DNA of 64,000 nucleotides from Ancylobacter defluvii (GCF_018390605.1 NZ_JAHBGD010000005.1:620001-684000), one strand, 5' to 3'. Positions 1 to 8,965 are shown, counted from the stretch's first letter. The notes: generated by a model from the letters alone, not told the origin. Numbers and translations are program-made.

Positions 1-1552
1 CCTTGCCGAAGCGGTCGGCGGCGGCGAGGCCGACTTCGAAGGCGGTCTCCTCGTCGAAGATGCGGATGGCGCCGATGTCCTTGCGCGTCACGTTTCCGCG
101 CCGGCAGATCAACGGCAGCAGCCAGCGCGGATCGGCATTGTTGCGACGGCCGATATTGAGGCGGAACCATGTGCTGCCGCTCTCGCCCGACGGGCCGCCA
201 AAGTCGCGCTGGGTGCCACGGTCGCGCACATTGCGCGGCTCGCCGGGATCGGCAACTTCTTCCGGAGCCGGCAGACCGGCGCGATAGAGACGCACCAGCG
301 CCGCAGCCAGATGCTCGGCCGAATGGGCGGCAAGCAGCGTCTGTGCGGCGGCGGCATCCTCCTCGCTGGGATCGTCGGCGAGCAGCGGATCGACCAGCAT
401 GCGCTCATGGTCGAGCTTGCGGATGTCGTCGGCGGTCGGCGGGCCCGACCAGGTCGGCGTGATGCCCACTCCCCGCATCAGGTCTTCGGTCCGCCGGCGA
501 CGGAACGGCGGCACCAGCAGCACGCTCACGCCCTTGCGGCCCGCGCGGCCGGTGCGGCCGCTGCGGTGCTGCAGGCTTTCGGCGTCATTCGGCAGGTCGG
601 CATGGATGACGAGGCCGAGATTCGGCAGATCGATGCCGCGCGCCGCGACGTCGGTGGCGACGCAGACCCGCGCCCGACCGTCCCGCAATGCCTGCAAGGC
701 GTGGTTGCGCTCGTTCTGGCTGAGTTCGCCGGACAGTGCCACCGCGGAGAACTGACGCTCTTGCAGCATCGCATGCAGGCGGCGCACCGCCTCGCGGGTG
801 TTGCAGAACACGATGGCGCTCGGCGTATCATAGTAGCGCAGCACATTGACCACCGCATGGTCGAGCTCGGTCGGGGCGATGCGCATCGTGCGGTATTCGA
901 TGTCGGCGTGGCCGCCTTCGGCGCTCGCCACCTCGATGCGCAAGGCGTCGCGCTGGTAGCGCTTGGCGAGCGCGGTGATGCCGCGCGGCATGGTGGCCGA
1001 GAACAGCAGGCTGCGCCGCTCCGGCGGTGTGGCGTCGAGAATAAATTCGAGATCTTCGCGAAAGCCGAGATCGAGCATCTCGTCGGCCTCGTCGAGGACG
1101 GCGACCCGCAGCGCCGAGAGATCGAGCCGGCCGCGCTCAAGGTGGTCGCGCAGGCGTCCGGGCGTGCCGACGACGATATGGGCGCCCTGGTTCAGCAGGC
1201 GCTGCTCGGCGCGCGCGTCCATGCCGCCGACGCAGGAGACGATGCGGGCTCCCGTCGCCGCATAGAGCCAGGCGAACTCGCGCTGGACCTGCAACGCCAG
1301 TTCCCGGGTGGGAGCCACCACCAGGGCTTGCGGGGCGGTCGCGGGGGCAAAATGCTCCGCAGTGCCGAGCAGCGTCTCGGCCATGGCAAGTCCATAGGCG
1401 ACGGTTTTGCCGGAGCCGGTCTGCGCGGAAACCAACAGGTCGCGATCCGAGGCCTCGGGTGCCAGCACCGCGAGCTGTACCGGCGTCGGGTTGTTGTATT
1501 CGCGTTCGGCCAAGGCGCGGGCGAGCGCCGGATTTGTCGTTATGAAGGGCAC
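1..1552 (-). CDS. DEAD-box RNA helicase, 3' end cut by window edge
   Basis: ATP-dependent RNA helicase of the DeaD/CsdA/DbpA kind, expected to remodel RNA during ribosome assembly or cold adaptation. Reading the minus strand from a GTG at 1552 gives the family motifs in order: AQTGSGKT (about residues 43-50), PTREL (81-85), GG (109-110), TPGR (130-133), DEAD (154-157), SAT (185-187) and later HRSGRTGRAG. Near the left edge the frame enters a stretch resembling the DbpA-type RNA-binding domain (ICRRGNVTRKDIGAI). The frame has no stop before base 1, so the C-terminus lies outside. GTG is the only plausible start, because an in-frame TAG lies at 1567-1565. The motifs and the domain order are seen directly. 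The cellular role is inferred from the family. Confidence 0.93.
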   Translation of the reverse strand, partial: MPFITTNPALARALAEREYNNPTPVQLAVLAPEASDRDLLVSAQTGSGKTVAYGLAMAETLLGTAEHFAPATAPQALVVAPTRELALQVQREFAWLYAATGARIVSCVGGMDARAEQRLLNQGAHIVVGTPGRLRDHLERGRLDLSALRVAVLDEADEMLDLGFREDLEFILDATPPERRSLLFSATMPRGITALAKRYQRDALRIEVASAEGGHADIEYRTMRIAPTELDHAVVNVLRYYDTPSAIVFCNTREAVRRLHAMLQERQFSAVALSGELSQNERNHALQALRDGRARVCVATDVAARGIDLPNLGLVIHADLPNDAESLQHRSGRTGRAGRKGVSVLLVPPFRRRRTEDLMRGVGITPTWSGPPTADDIRKLDHERMLVDPLLADDPSEEDAAAAQTLLAAHSAEHLAAALVRLYRAGLPAPEEVADPGEPRNVRDRGTQRDFGGPSGESGSTWFRLNIGRRNNADPRWLLPLICRRGNVTRKDIGAIRIFDEETAFEVGLAAADRFGK

Positions 1553-1737
1553 GGCTGGTTCCGCCTATCTCGCAATGTCGTCAGGCGTCGAACGGAAGCC
1601 ATCGGAAGGGATCACGGGCGTCACTTTAATCGAGCGGCAGCCCGGATGCCACGCCTGCCAGGAAATGATCCAGCGATGCGTTCATGTCGTCGATGCAGAC
1701 CTGCAGCCGAACGCGCCCGACCGACGACCGGCGTCAT

Positions 1738-1769
1738 GAGGACAAGGCACTCCGAGGCGTCTTGTCCTC
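1738..1769. terminator. Intergenic hairpin between helicase and M24 peptidase genes
   Basis: Perfect 9-bp arms (GAGGACAAG / CTTGTCCTC) around a 14-nt loop, 44 nt after the stop of the minus-strand peptidase gene at 1813. A short T-rich run follows on the plus strand only. It may end peptidase transcription before the helicase gene. The rest of the 1553-1812 gap shows no gene. Confidence 0.45.
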
Positions 1770-1812
1770 TTTCATCGCTCACAGCGCGATCATAGGCCGC
1801 CGGCTCAGGCCT

Positions 1813-3003
1813 TCACCAGGCCTCCACGCTGACGGGAGTCATATTTTCGAAGCCGTCATCGGTGACCACGATCATGTCCTCGATGCAGATCGCGCCGATC
1901 TGGGGCGGAATGATCATCGGCTCGATGTAGAAGCACATGCCGGCTTCGATGATGGTGGGCTCGGACGCGGCGAAGGTGGGCGTTTCCACTAGATCGAGGC
2001 CGTAGCCGTGGCAGATCGACCAATCCCACTGGCCGAAGCCGGCGGCGCCGATGCATTCCCGCATCGCGGCGACGATGTCCCGGTCGGCGACGCCGGGGCG
2101 GATCATCGCCTTGCCGGCCGCAAGCGCCCGCTGGCAGGTTTCGATCATGCTGGCGATGTCCGTTGCCGGGCGGCCGGCGACGACATTGCGCGACATGTCG
2201 GACTGGTAGCCGCCCAGCTTGCAGCCGAGATCGATGACGACGAGGTCGTTGTCGGTGATCCGGCGGTCCGGCCGTGGAGCGATGTTCTTCAGGGCACCGC
2301 GCTTGCCGGCGCCGACGAAGCAGCCGAATGTCATCTGCTCGGCGCCCGCCGCCATGCAGCCGCTATGCGCCGCCGCCGCCACTTCCGATTCGGTGGCGCC
2401 GGGAGCCACCGTCGCCATGGCGGCCTCCATGCCGGCGGCGGTGATCCGGCCAAGCCGGCGCAACAACGAGATTTCCGCCGGTGACTTGATGGTCCGCTGC
2501 CGTTGCATGAGCCCGCCATCGTCGACCAGGCGATGGTCTTCCAGCGCCGCGACGAGGCCGGTGCGCAGGGCATAGGGCAGGCGGTCGAAGCCGGCGACGC
2601 CGATGCGCCGCTTGGGTTGCCAGGCTGCCGCGAGGTCGGCGACCGCCGCGATGACCTCGGCATAGTCCAACCCGACGGCGCGCACGTCGCGCAGCCAGGT
2701 GGTCTGGATGTTGGAGTGCATCGGCTCGCCATGCGCCACGGCACTGGTGACGAGCACCGGATCATGATCACGCCCGACCAGCACCAGCGAGCCGCCGATC
2801 CAGGTGGGCGGCATGTAGAAGCCGCTGAGGTAACGGACATTGCTGCCATTCGCCCCTTCTTCCCAGATCAACAGTGCCTCAAGATCCTGTGTCTGGAGGC
2901 GTGCTTGAACCGAATGGATGCGAGAGTGGAATTCACTTTCGTCGAAATCAAGTTCAAGGACCGATCTACGCTCCTCCCATCCATATAGATTTCTTGATTT
3001 CAT
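1813..3003 (-). CDS. M24 family metallopeptidase (Xaa-Pro aminopeptidase/creatinase-like)
   Basis: A 396-aa cytoplasmic hydrolase with the creatinase-type N-terminal domain (about 1-165) and the pita-bread M24 domain (about 175-390). All five metal ligands of the family are visible: D258 and D269 (VVIDLG and YQSDMSR), H332 (CHGYG), E361 (FYIEPM) and E375 (CIEDM). It should cleave a peptide-like or amide bond next to proline or a small modified amino acid. A GGAAG Shine-Dalgarno sits 8 nt before ATG 3003. It is divergent from the amidase unit and near an ABC amino acid importer, so a role in breaking down an imported amide-containing compound is likely. Creatinase, ectoine hydrolase and aminopeptidase P share this fold, and the substrate cannot be read from the sequence. 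Confidence 0.88.
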   Translation of the reverse strand: MKSRNLYGWEERRSVLELDFDESEFHSRIHSVQARLQTQDLEALLIWEEGANGSNVRYLSGFYMPPTWIGGSLVLVGRDHDPVLVTSAVAHGEPMHSNIQTTWLRDVRAVGLDYAEVIAAVADLAAAWQPKRRIGVAGFDRLPYALRTGLVAALEDHRLVDDGGLMQRQRTIKSPAEISLLRRLGRITAAGMEAAMATVAPGATESEVAAAAHSGCMAAGAEQMTFGCFVGAGKRGALKNIAPRPDRRITDNDLVVIDLGCKLGGYQSDMSRNVVAGRPATDIASMIETCQRALAAGKAMIRPGVADRDIVAAMRECIGAAGFGQWDWSICHGYGLDLVETPTFAASEPTIIEAGMCFYIEPMIIPPQIGAICIEDMIVVTDDGFENMTPVSVEAW

Positions 3004-3119
3004 CAGATTAACTTCCTATCATTGCATATTTCATGAAATTATATTTGTATTTACTTGATTTAATCTCGATGTTTCGTGTAATTAAGGGTGATATCGAGAT
3101 ATTGATGCGAGTGCTGAGC
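3004..3119. promoter_or_regulatory. AT-rich divergent promoter region
   Basis: This short gap is strikingly AT-rich against GC-rich surroundings and separates the minus-strand peptidase gene from the plus-strand small protein/amidase pair. It should hold both promoters. No exact operator could be assigned. Confidence 0.45.
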
Positions 3120-3305
3120 ATGCAAGACGAGAAGGACAACGGCCCCGGACCGCAAGCGGGGCCGATCCCGCAGGGCAGGGCGAAGGCAGTCGAGGCCGTG
3201 GTGGTCGCGACGCGAAAGCGGCTGGCCGCCGGATTGCCGCGTCCCGCCTTTGGCAGCGAGCCGGCCGATTTTCTGGCCGTGTTACGGCGGGGAGGGCGGC
3301 CATGA
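3120..3305 (+). CDS. Small protein translationally coupled to the amidase
   Basis: A 61-aa reading frame whose TGA overlaps the amidase ATG (ATGA at 3302-3305). The protein is charged and has a C-terminal part with AGLPRPAFGSEPADFLAVLRR. An upstream in-frame ATG at 3105 is an alternative start. Codons further upstream lie in AT-rich promoter-like DNA and were left out. I do not recognise the family firmly. By size and position it resembles the small GatC/AtzG-type partners that lie directly before AtzE-like amidases and stabilise them. That comparison is an inference from arrangement and from a loose EPA-hydrophobic C-terminal match. Confidence 0.5.
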   Translation: MQDEKDNGPGPQAGPIPQGRAKAVEAVVVATRKRLAAGLPRPAFGSEPADFLAVLRRGGRP

Positions 3306-4693
3306 GCGGCAACGTCTCGCCGCGCTGGATGCCGGTGCGCGCCTACGCCGCGCGGATCGCCGAGGGAACGATGCGAGCGGCTGAGGTAGTGGAGGAGATG
3401 ACCGATGCCGAGCGCCGGCTCCGTCATCTCAACGCCTTTGTGCGCCATGACGGTGAGGCGGCTCGCCGCAGGGCGGCGGCGGGCGGCTTTCGGGGTGCGC
3501 TCGGCGGCGTCGTGCTGGCGCACAAGGACATGATCTATCGCGATGGCCGCGTGACGACCTGCGGCTCGCGCCTGTTCGAGGGCGTCGCGGCGCGCGAGAC
3601 CGCCACGGTGCTGCGACGGCTCGATGCGGCGGGGGCGCTCGATCTCGGTACGTTGCATATGGCGGAGTTCGCCCATAACAGCACCGGGCACAACGCCTTT
3701 CTCGGACCGGCCCGCAACCCGTGGAACCCGGCGCACATCACCGGCGGCTCCTCGTCCGGTCCCGGCGTGGCGGTGGCTGCCGGTCTGATCCACGGCGCGC
3801 TCGGCTCCGACACCGGTGGCTCGATCCGTCTGCCTGCCCATTTCTGCGGCGTCACCGGGCTGAAGCCGACAACGGGACTGGTTTCGCGCGGCGGCTGCAT
3901 GCCGCTGTCCTTCAGCCTCGACACGATCGGTCCGATGGCCCGTTCGGCCGAGGATGTCGCCGCGCTGCTGGCGCCGCTGGTGGGCGCCGATCCGCGCGAC
4001 CCCACCGCCGAGCATGCTCCCGCTGCCGACTATGTCGCAGCGTGCGACATGCCCGTCGCGGGGCTGCGGGTGGGGCTGCCCACCGGCTTCTACACCGAGG
4101 GGCTGACGCCTGACGTTGCTGCGGCGCTCGATGCCTGCGTGCGGGTGCTGGAGCGGCTCGGCGTCGAGTTGCGGCCCGTCGACCTGCCGGATCAGGACGG
4201 GCTCAGTGCGGCGCAACTGGTGCTGGTTGCCAGCGAAGCGGCGAGCCAGCATCGCGAAACACTCTTCACCGATGCGCCCTATGATCCGCAGATCCACAAC
4301 CGGCTGGTGAACGGGCTGGGTTATTCGGCGCAGGACTATCTTTATGCGCTGCGTGGTCGTGGCGCGGCGCTCGCCGCCCACCTCGCCGCGATCGAGGGCT
4401 TCGACGCGGTGCTGACGCCGGTCGCGCCCTTCGATGCGCCGACGCTCGCCGAAACCGATATTGGCGGCGGGCCGGAGGCGGAGGCCCTCATCCAGTCGAT
4501 CAGCCGCTTCATGCGACCGGCCAATTATTTCGGAGTGCCGGCGCTCGCCTTCCCGGCGGGGTTTTCGGGACGCGGGCTGCCGGTCGGTCTGCAACTGGTG
4601 GGGCGCCCGTTCGGCGAGCCGACGCTGTTCGCGCTGGCTTCCGCCTATCAGCGGGTGACGGAGCATCACCGCCTGATGCCGCCGGGGGTCTGA
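3302..4693 (+). CDS. Amidase signature family hydrolase
   Basis: A 463-aa amidase-signature enzyme that hydrolyses a C-N amide bond using a Ser-cisSer-Lys triad. The lysine is K75 (LAHKDM). The glycine/serine-rich GGSSSG loop at 148-153 supplies S150, and the nucleophile is S174 in GSDTGGSIRLP. The 24-residue spacing between the two serines is that of characterised amidases. The length is typical. The start overlaps the small protein stop by four bases, so the two are co-translated. It converges on the aminotransferase and ABC importer unit, which suggests it processes an imported amide. It is related to GatA, AtzE and allophanate hydrolase, but no GatB neighbour is present, so a tRNA role is unlikely. 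Confidence 0.9.
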   Translation: MSGNVSPRWMPVRAYAARIAEGTMRAAEVVEEMTDAERRLRHLNAFVRHDGEAARRRAAAGGFRGALGGVVLAHKDMIYRDGRVTTCGSRLFEGVAARETATVLRRLDAAGALDLGTLHMAEFAHNSTGHNAFLGPARNPWNPAHITGGSSSGPGVAVAAGLIHGALGSDTGGSIRLPAHFCGVTGLKPTTGLVSRGGCMPLSFSLDTIGPMARSAEDVAALLAPLVGADPRDPTAEHAPAADYVAACDMPVAGLRVGLPTGFYTEGLTPDVAAALDACVRVLERLGVELRPVDLPDQDGLSAAQLVLVASEAASQHRETLFTDAPYDPQIHNRLVNGLGYSAQDYLYALRGRGAALAAHLAAIEGFDAVLTPVAPFDAPTLAETDIGGGPEAEALIQSISRFMRPANYFGVPALAFPAGFSGRGLPVGLQLVGRPFGEPTLFALASAYQRVTEHHRLMPPGV

Positions 4694-4704
4694 GGCGCCC
4701 GAAC

Positions 4705-4725
4705 GCGACGCGGCTGCCACGTCGC
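4705..4725. terminator. Short hairpin between convergent amidase and PLP enzyme genes
   Basis: Inverted repeat GCGACG / CGTCGC with a 9-nt loop in the 32-bp gap between two convergent stops. Its position suits a shared terminator, but the stem is short and no T-tract follows. Confidence 0.3.
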
Positions 4726-5895
4726 TCACGGCATCACCGAAGCGAGCGCCGCGGCGGCACGGTCGACGTCGTCGCGTGCATTGTGGACGTGGAAGGACAG
4801 CCGCAACCGCCCGTCGCTGGCGGCGACCAGCAGGCCCTCATCGGCGAGACGGGCAGCGACGGTGCCGGCTTCGGCGCAGGGTATGGCGACGCTGGAGCCG
4901 GCCTGCCCGCTCTGCATCGGGGTCCACAGGGCGATGCCGCGTGCGTGCAGCGTGGCCTTCAACTGTCCGGCGAGGGCGAGCGCATGCGACTGGATGGCAG
5001 CCAATGGCGTGTCATCGAGCCGATCCAGCACCGCCTTGAGCGCATAGAGCGAACCGAAATTGGGATTGCCGGCCTCGATCGCCGCCACGCCGTCGCGCGG
5101 GGCCCAGTCGAGCCGTCCTTCCGCGATCCGGTAGCACGCCACCGAATTCCAGCCCGGTGCGGCGATGGGGCAGGGGCCGAGCCGCTCTTCGTTCCAGTAG
5201 AGAAAACCGGCGCCGTGCAGCCCGAGCAGGAATTTATGGGTGCAGGAAACGATAATGTCGCAACAGTGGGCGGGGAACTCGATCACGCCCGCCGAATGGG
5301 AGACATCGACGAGAAGCGCTGCGCCGACGGCGCGGCACGCGGCGGCGAGAGGGGCGAGATCAAGCCGGCGGCCGGTGAGGAAACTGACATGGCTGACGCA
5401 GACGGCGCGTGTCCGTCGCCCGATCGCGGCGATCAGGCGCTCTTCGCTGCCCTCGCCGGAGCGGATCCAGCGCAGGACGCCGCCCTCGGTCGGATACCCG
5501 GCGAAGGCGAGGGGAAGCGAGGGGAATTCGTCCTCCAGCACGATGATTTCGCCGGGCGCCCGCATCAGCGCGCGGGCGGCAAGGTCCATGGCATGGCTGA
5601 CGCTGGCCGTGAACCCCAGCCGCTTCTCGGCATAAGGCAGGCCGAGCCGGCGGCCGAGCGCCACGCGGGTCGCCTCTACCCGCTCCTCCATGCGGCGCCG
5701 GCCCGGTCCTCCCGCGCTCTTGTCGGCGGCATAGTCGGCGAGCGCGTCAAGCGCGACCCGGAGCACCGGGGCTTCGCCGCCGGCATAGAGATGGCAGACG
5801 CCCTCGGGCAGGCCGACGAATTCTGTGTGCGCCAGCAATGCGGTAGCGGCGGTGGGCAGGGCGCCGACCTCGGTGGGGAAAACGGACATGGCCAT
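4726..5895 (-). CDS. Class V aminotransferase-fold PLP enzyme
   Basis: A 389-aa fold-type I PLP enzyme of the class V group (cysteine desulfurase, isopenicillin N epimerase and kynureninase relatives). The Schiff-base lysine is K221 in SCTHKFLLG, preceded by D197 and H200 (VDVSHSAG) that hold the cofactor. The C-terminal small domain ends with a typical LRLSFHVHN strand. It acts on an amino acid, either by transamination, desulfuration or lyase chemistry. Which one cannot be told. The start ATG at 5895 overlaps the stop of the ABC ATPase gene by one base (TGATG), so it is the last gene of the transporter operon. A second ATG lies at 5889. The coupling suggests that its substrate is imported by that transporter or made by the nearby amidase or peptidase. 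Confidence 0.85.
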   Translation of the reverse strand: MAMSVFPTEVGALPTAATALLAHTEFVGLPEGVCHLYAGGEAPVLRVALDALADYAADKSAGGPGRRRMEERVEATRVALGRRLGLPYAEKRLGFTASVSHAMDLAARALMRAPGEIIVLEDEFPSLPLAFAGYPTEGGVLRWIRSGEGSEERLIAAIGRRTRAVCVSHVSFLTGRRLDLAPLAAACRAVGAALLVDVSHSAGVIEFPAHCCDIIVSCTHKFLLGLHGAGFLYWNEERLGPCPIAAPGWNSVACYRIAEGRLDWAPRDGVAAIEAGNPNFGSLYALKAVLDRLDDTPLAAIQSHALALAGQLKATLHARGIALWTPMQSGQAGSSVAIPCAEAGTVAARLADEGLLVAASDGRLRLSFHVHNARDDVDRAAAALASVMP

Positions 5896-6695
5896 CAGCT
5901 CGCAAGGTTCAAGAAAGCACGGCTGCGCGGGTCGCGGGGGGCGGTGAAGAAATCGATGGCCGGTGCGTCCTCCACGATGACCCCGCGCTGCATGAACACC
6001 ACCCGGTCCGCCACCTCGCGGGCAAAGCCCATCTCATGGGTGACGATGATCATGGTGACGCGCTCATCCGTGGCGAGGGTACGCATCACCGCCAGAACCT
6101 CGGCGACCTTCTCGGGGTCGAGCGAGGCCGTCACTTCGTCGAAAAGCAGGACCCGGGGCCGCAAAGCCAGGGCCCGGACGATGGCGACGCGCTGCTGCTG
6201 GCCGCCGGACAGCTGGCGAGGATAGCGGTCGGCGAGGTCGGCGAGGCCGACGCTATCCAGCAATGCCAACGCCTCGCGCCGCGCCTCGGCGGGCGGCTGG
6301 CCGAGCACATGGATGGGCGCCTCGGTGACGTTCTCCAGTGCAGTGAGGTGTAGGAACAGGTTGAAATGCTGGAACACCATGCCGATCGGGCGGCGCAGCT
6401 CGCGCATCTCCGGCGGGTCGTCGGGAATGAGACGTCCGGCGAAGCGGCGATAGGGCAGGCGGCGGCCGAACAGCTCGATGTCTCCGGCATCCGGACGTTC
6501 GAGGCCGGCGATCAGGCGCAGCACCGTGGTCTTGCCCGAGCCGCTGCCGCCGATCAGCGCCAGGCGCTGGCCTTCCGGCACATCCAGCGAGAAGCCGGAC
6601 AGGATGGTGGCGCCGCCGAAGGATTTGCCGATGCCGGAGAGCCTCAGGGCGTTCAGCGGCGGCGTGTGATGCGCGGTTTCAGGAGCGGCCGGCAA
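5895..6695 (-). CDS. Polar amino acid ABC transporter, ATP-binding protein
   Basis: A 266-aa ATPase of the GlnQ/HisP family that powers the two permeases just upstream. Visible are the Walker A GGSGSGKT, the Q-loop region (GMVFQHFNLF), the LSGGQQQR signature, a Walker B LLFDEVTASLD and the H-loop histidine in IIVTHEMGFA. The frame opens with TTG at 6695, 17 nt inside the upstream permease gene. No later in-frame start before the first strand fits the family length, so TTG is accepted with some doubt. The E in the Walker B region is followed by V instead of the more common P (DEVTASLDPE), a mild variant. Confidence 0.92.
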   Translation of the reverse strand: MPAAPETAHHTPPLNALRLSGIGKSFGGATILSGFSLDVPEGQRLALIGGSGSGKTTVLRLIAGLERPDAGDIELFGRRLPYRRFAGRLIPDDPPEMRELRRPIGMVFQHFNLFLHLTALENVTEAPIHVLGQPPAEARREALALLDSVGLADLADRYPRQLSGGQQQRVAIVRALALRPRVLLFDEVTASLDPEKVAEVLAVMRTLATDERVTMIIVTHEMGFAREVADRVVFMQRGVIVEDAPAIDFFTAPRDPRSRAFLNLAS

Positions 6696-7335
6696 GGCGC
6701 ACCTCCACGCGACGCAGCACCAGCGCCGTCACCAGGCTGAAGGCCAGGAAGATCAGGCCTACCAGCGTCAGCGGCTCGTAATAGCGATAGGTCTGGCTGG
6801 CCTCCCGCAAGGCGGTGCCCAGCAGCTCATGCACGCCGATCACGGCGAGCAGCGGCGTCTCCTTGAACATCGCGATGAGGTAGTTGCCGAGCGCGGGGAC
6901 GACCGGCGGCAGTGCCTGCGGCAAGATGATGTGGCGCCAGATGCGGTAGATCGGCAGGCTGAGGGCGCGCCCCGCCTCCCACTGGCCGTGCGGCACCGCC
7001 TCGATGCCGGCGCGATACACCTCGGCGGTGTAGGTGGCATAGTGCAGGCCGAGGGCGATGATGCCGCAGGCCAGCGTCGGGATGCGCACGCCGTAGAGCG
7101 GCAGCACGTAATAGATGAAGAAGATCTGGATCAGCAGCGGCGTCGAGCGGACGAACTCCACCAGCGCCGAGGCCGGCGTGTGGATCACGGCGTGCCGCGA
7201 CCGCCGCAGCAGGGCGAGGACAAGGCCGAGCACCAGCGCGACCGCCATGCCGCCCAGCGTCGCCTCGATGGTGATCAGCGACGCCTTGAGCAGGATCGGC
7301 AGCAGCTCGGCGGCATAGTCGAGCTGAAACATCAT
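6679..7335 (-). CDS. Polar amino acid ABC transporter, permease (second)
   Basis: A 218-aa inner-membrane permease of the HisMQ/GlnP type with about five hydrophobic segments. The EAA cytoplasmic loop that contacts the ATPase is seen as QWEAGRALSLPIYRIWRHIILPQALP (residues about 118-143, shown here in part for its EAGRA and LPQA anchors). ATG 7335 overlaps the upstream permease stop by four bases (ATGA). Another ATG follows directly at 7332. Together with the gene upstream it forms the heterodimeric membrane channel. Confidence 0.9.
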   Translation of the reverse strand: MMFQLDYAAELLPILLKASLITIEATLGGMAVALVLGLVLALLRRSRHAVIHTPASALVEFVRSTPLLIQIFFIYYVLPLYGVRIPTLACGIIALGLHYATYTAEVYRAGIEAVPHGQWEAGRALSLPIYRIWRHIILPQALPPVVPALGNYLIAMFKETPLLAVIGVHELLGTALREASQTYRYYEPLTLVGLIFLAFSLVTALVLRRVEVRLAGRS

Positions 7336-8006
7336 CGCGCCGCTGCCATGGTTCGGGCCACGCCGTAGCGGCGTTCCAGCGCGCGCATGGCCAGCGTCAA
7401 CGTGTAGGCGATGCCGAAATACACCGCGAGCAGCAGGATATAGACGGTCGTCACCCGGCCGGTGGTCTGTGCCAGCGCGTTGCCGACGAAGGTGAGATCG
7501 GAAATCGTGATCAGCGACAGCAGCGAGGTCGCCTTGACGAGTTCGATGAGCTGGTTGCCGAAGGGCGGCAGCATGGCCGGCAACGCCTGCGGCAGCAGCA
7601 CCCGGCGCAGCACCCGGTTCGGCGGCATGTGGAGTGCGAGGGCGGCCTCGATCTGCCCGCGCGGCACGGCGAGCAGCGCGCCGCGCACGATCTCCGAGCC
7701 ATAGGCGCCGAAATTGAGCGCGAGCGTGGCGACGCCCGTCGTCCACGGCGACAGCTCGATGCCGATCAGCGGCAGCACGTAGAACATGAAGAAGAGCTGC
7801 ACCAGCAGCGAGGTGCCGCGAAACAGCTCGACATAGACGACCGCCGCCACGGCAATCGTCCGGACGTGCGACAGCCGGGCCAGACCGGCAATGAGCGCGA
7901 ACAGGGCCGCGAACGGTGCCGTCAGCAAGGTGATGGCCACGGTCGTCATGGCGCCGTCGACGAGACGGGGAGCCAGAGCGATGACGGTGGTGAGCAGAGT
8001 TTCCAT
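7332..8006 (-). CDS. Polar amino acid ABC transporter, permease (first)
   Basis: A 224-aa membrane permease paired with the following one. The EAA loop reads IEAALALHMPPNRVLRRVLL with LPQALP next to it. Hydrophobic helices fill about residues 15-45, 50-85 and 150-215. I start it at ATG 8006 (METLLTTV). The frame is open further upstream to 8063, but that part is proline/arginine-rich, unlike a permease N-terminus. The gap to the binding protein gene (8007-8086) leaves room for a hairpin or a ribosome site. The operon order is binding protein, permease, permease, ATPase, PLP enzyme. Confidence 0.9.
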   Translation of the reverse strand: METLLTTVIALAPRLVDGAMTTVAITLLTAPFAALFALIAGLARLSHVRTIAVAAVVYVELFRGTSLLVQLFFMFYVLPLIGIELSPWTTGVATLALNFGAYGSEIVRGALLAVPRGQIEAALALHMPPNRVLRRVLLPQALPAMLPPFGNQLIELVKATSLLSLITISDLTFVGNALAQTTGRVTTVYILLLAVYFGIAYTLTLAMRALERRYGVARTMAAAR

Positions 8007-8086
8007 GGTCCGATGCCGTTGTGCTCCCGTCCGACCCACATGGGCCGGACGGGAGTTTGTCACGATCCGAAGTCGGTCGCCGTCTC

Positions 8087-8965
8087 TCAGGCCTTGCAGA
8101 GTTCGGCCGAGGTGGGGGTCGAGGCGATCGGGGAAAGCGCCTCCGGCAGCCCGTACTTCTTGTTGATCGCGGCCAGTTCGCCCGAGGCGACCAGCTTCGC
8201 CAGGCCGGCGTCGTAGGCTTCGCGCAGGGCGTTGTCTTCCTTACGGAAGCCCATGGCGGCGTAGTCGATCGCCGGCTTGCCATCGACGATCGGGTCGACG
8301 AAGTCCTTGACGATCTCCAGGCCGGAATCCGACATGGTCAGCAGGGTCGGATAGATGATGACCAGCGAGCAGAACGCCACGTCGGCGCGCCCGCCCTGGA
8401 CCGCGGCGAGCAGGGGAGCGGTGTCGGGAAGAACCACCCACTGGGACTCGGGCACGCCGGCCGCCTTCGCATAGGCCTCCTCGACGCCGCCGCGCAGCAC
8501 CGCCATCTTGATGTCGGGGTTCTTCTTGACGTCGTCCAGGCTCTTGATGCCGCGCGGATTGCCGGCCTTCACCACCATGGTCTCGCGGCTCATCGAGTCC
8601 GGGTTGCCATAGGCGAGAACCTCGCAGCGCTTCGGGCGGATGTAGAGGCCGGTGCAGATCACGTCGAAGCGCTTGGCGAGCAGGCCGGGGATGAGGGCGC
8701 TGAACTCGGCGACCACCGGCTCCACCTTGGCGATGCCGGCGCTTGCCAGGGCCGCCTTCAGCACGTCGGGGGACTGGCCGGTGAGCACGCCCTTATCGTC
8801 GAGGAAGGCGTAGGGAAGCTGGTTGGAAAGGCCGACCTTGATGGTCGAGGGCAGGCTGGCGGCCTGAGCGCGCGTGGAGGGCAGCAGGGTGCCGAGCCCG
8901 GCGCCGAGCAGGCCGGCGCCGGCGCCCAGCGTGAGCAGGCCGCGGCGGTCGATGGAAAAGGTCAT
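8087..8965 (-). CDS. Periplasmic amino acid-type binding protein of ABC transporter
   Basis: A 292-aa solute-binding protein of the SBP_bac_3 family that captures ligand in the periplasm. The N-terminus has a Tat-like signal (DRRGLLTLGAG) and a hydrophobic stretch ending near RAQAASLP. The mature part begins with the usual TIKVGLSNQLPYAFLDDKG and includes the FDVICTGLYIRPKRCEV segment of the ligand cleft. It is the first gene of the five-gene uptake operon. The arrangement with a GntR regulator recalls ectoine-type (Ehu) and octopine-type systems, but the partner enzymes differ, so the ligand is left open. Confidence 0.9.
   Translation of the reverse strand: MTFSIDRRGLLTLGAGAGLLGAGLGTLLPSTRAQAASLPSTIKVGLSNQLPYAFLDDKGVLTGQSPDVLKAALASAGIAKVEPVVAEFSALIPGLLAKRFDVICTGLYIRPKRCEVLAYGNPDSMSRETMVVKAGNPRGIKSLDDVKKNPDIKMAVLRGGVEEAYAKAAGVPESQWVVLPDTAPLLAAVQGGRADVAFCSLVIIYPTLLTMSDSGLEIVKDFVDPIVDGKPAIDYAAMGFRKEDNALREAYDAGLAKLVASGELAAINKKYGLPEALSPIASTPTSAELCKA

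Noticed and set aside
311-1795. A long plus-strand frame over the helicase gene
   Set aside because: The minus strand carries every DEAD-box motif in order. The plus frame is its GC-bias shadow.
3008-4729. Long minus-strand frame over the amidase
   Set aside because: It is R/A/G/P-rich without motifs, and the plus strand encodes an amidase with all catalytic residues.
6679-8283. One 534-codon frame spanning both permeases
   Set aside because: Only its last 218 codons read as a permease. The rest is an off-frame of the first permease and the binding protein.
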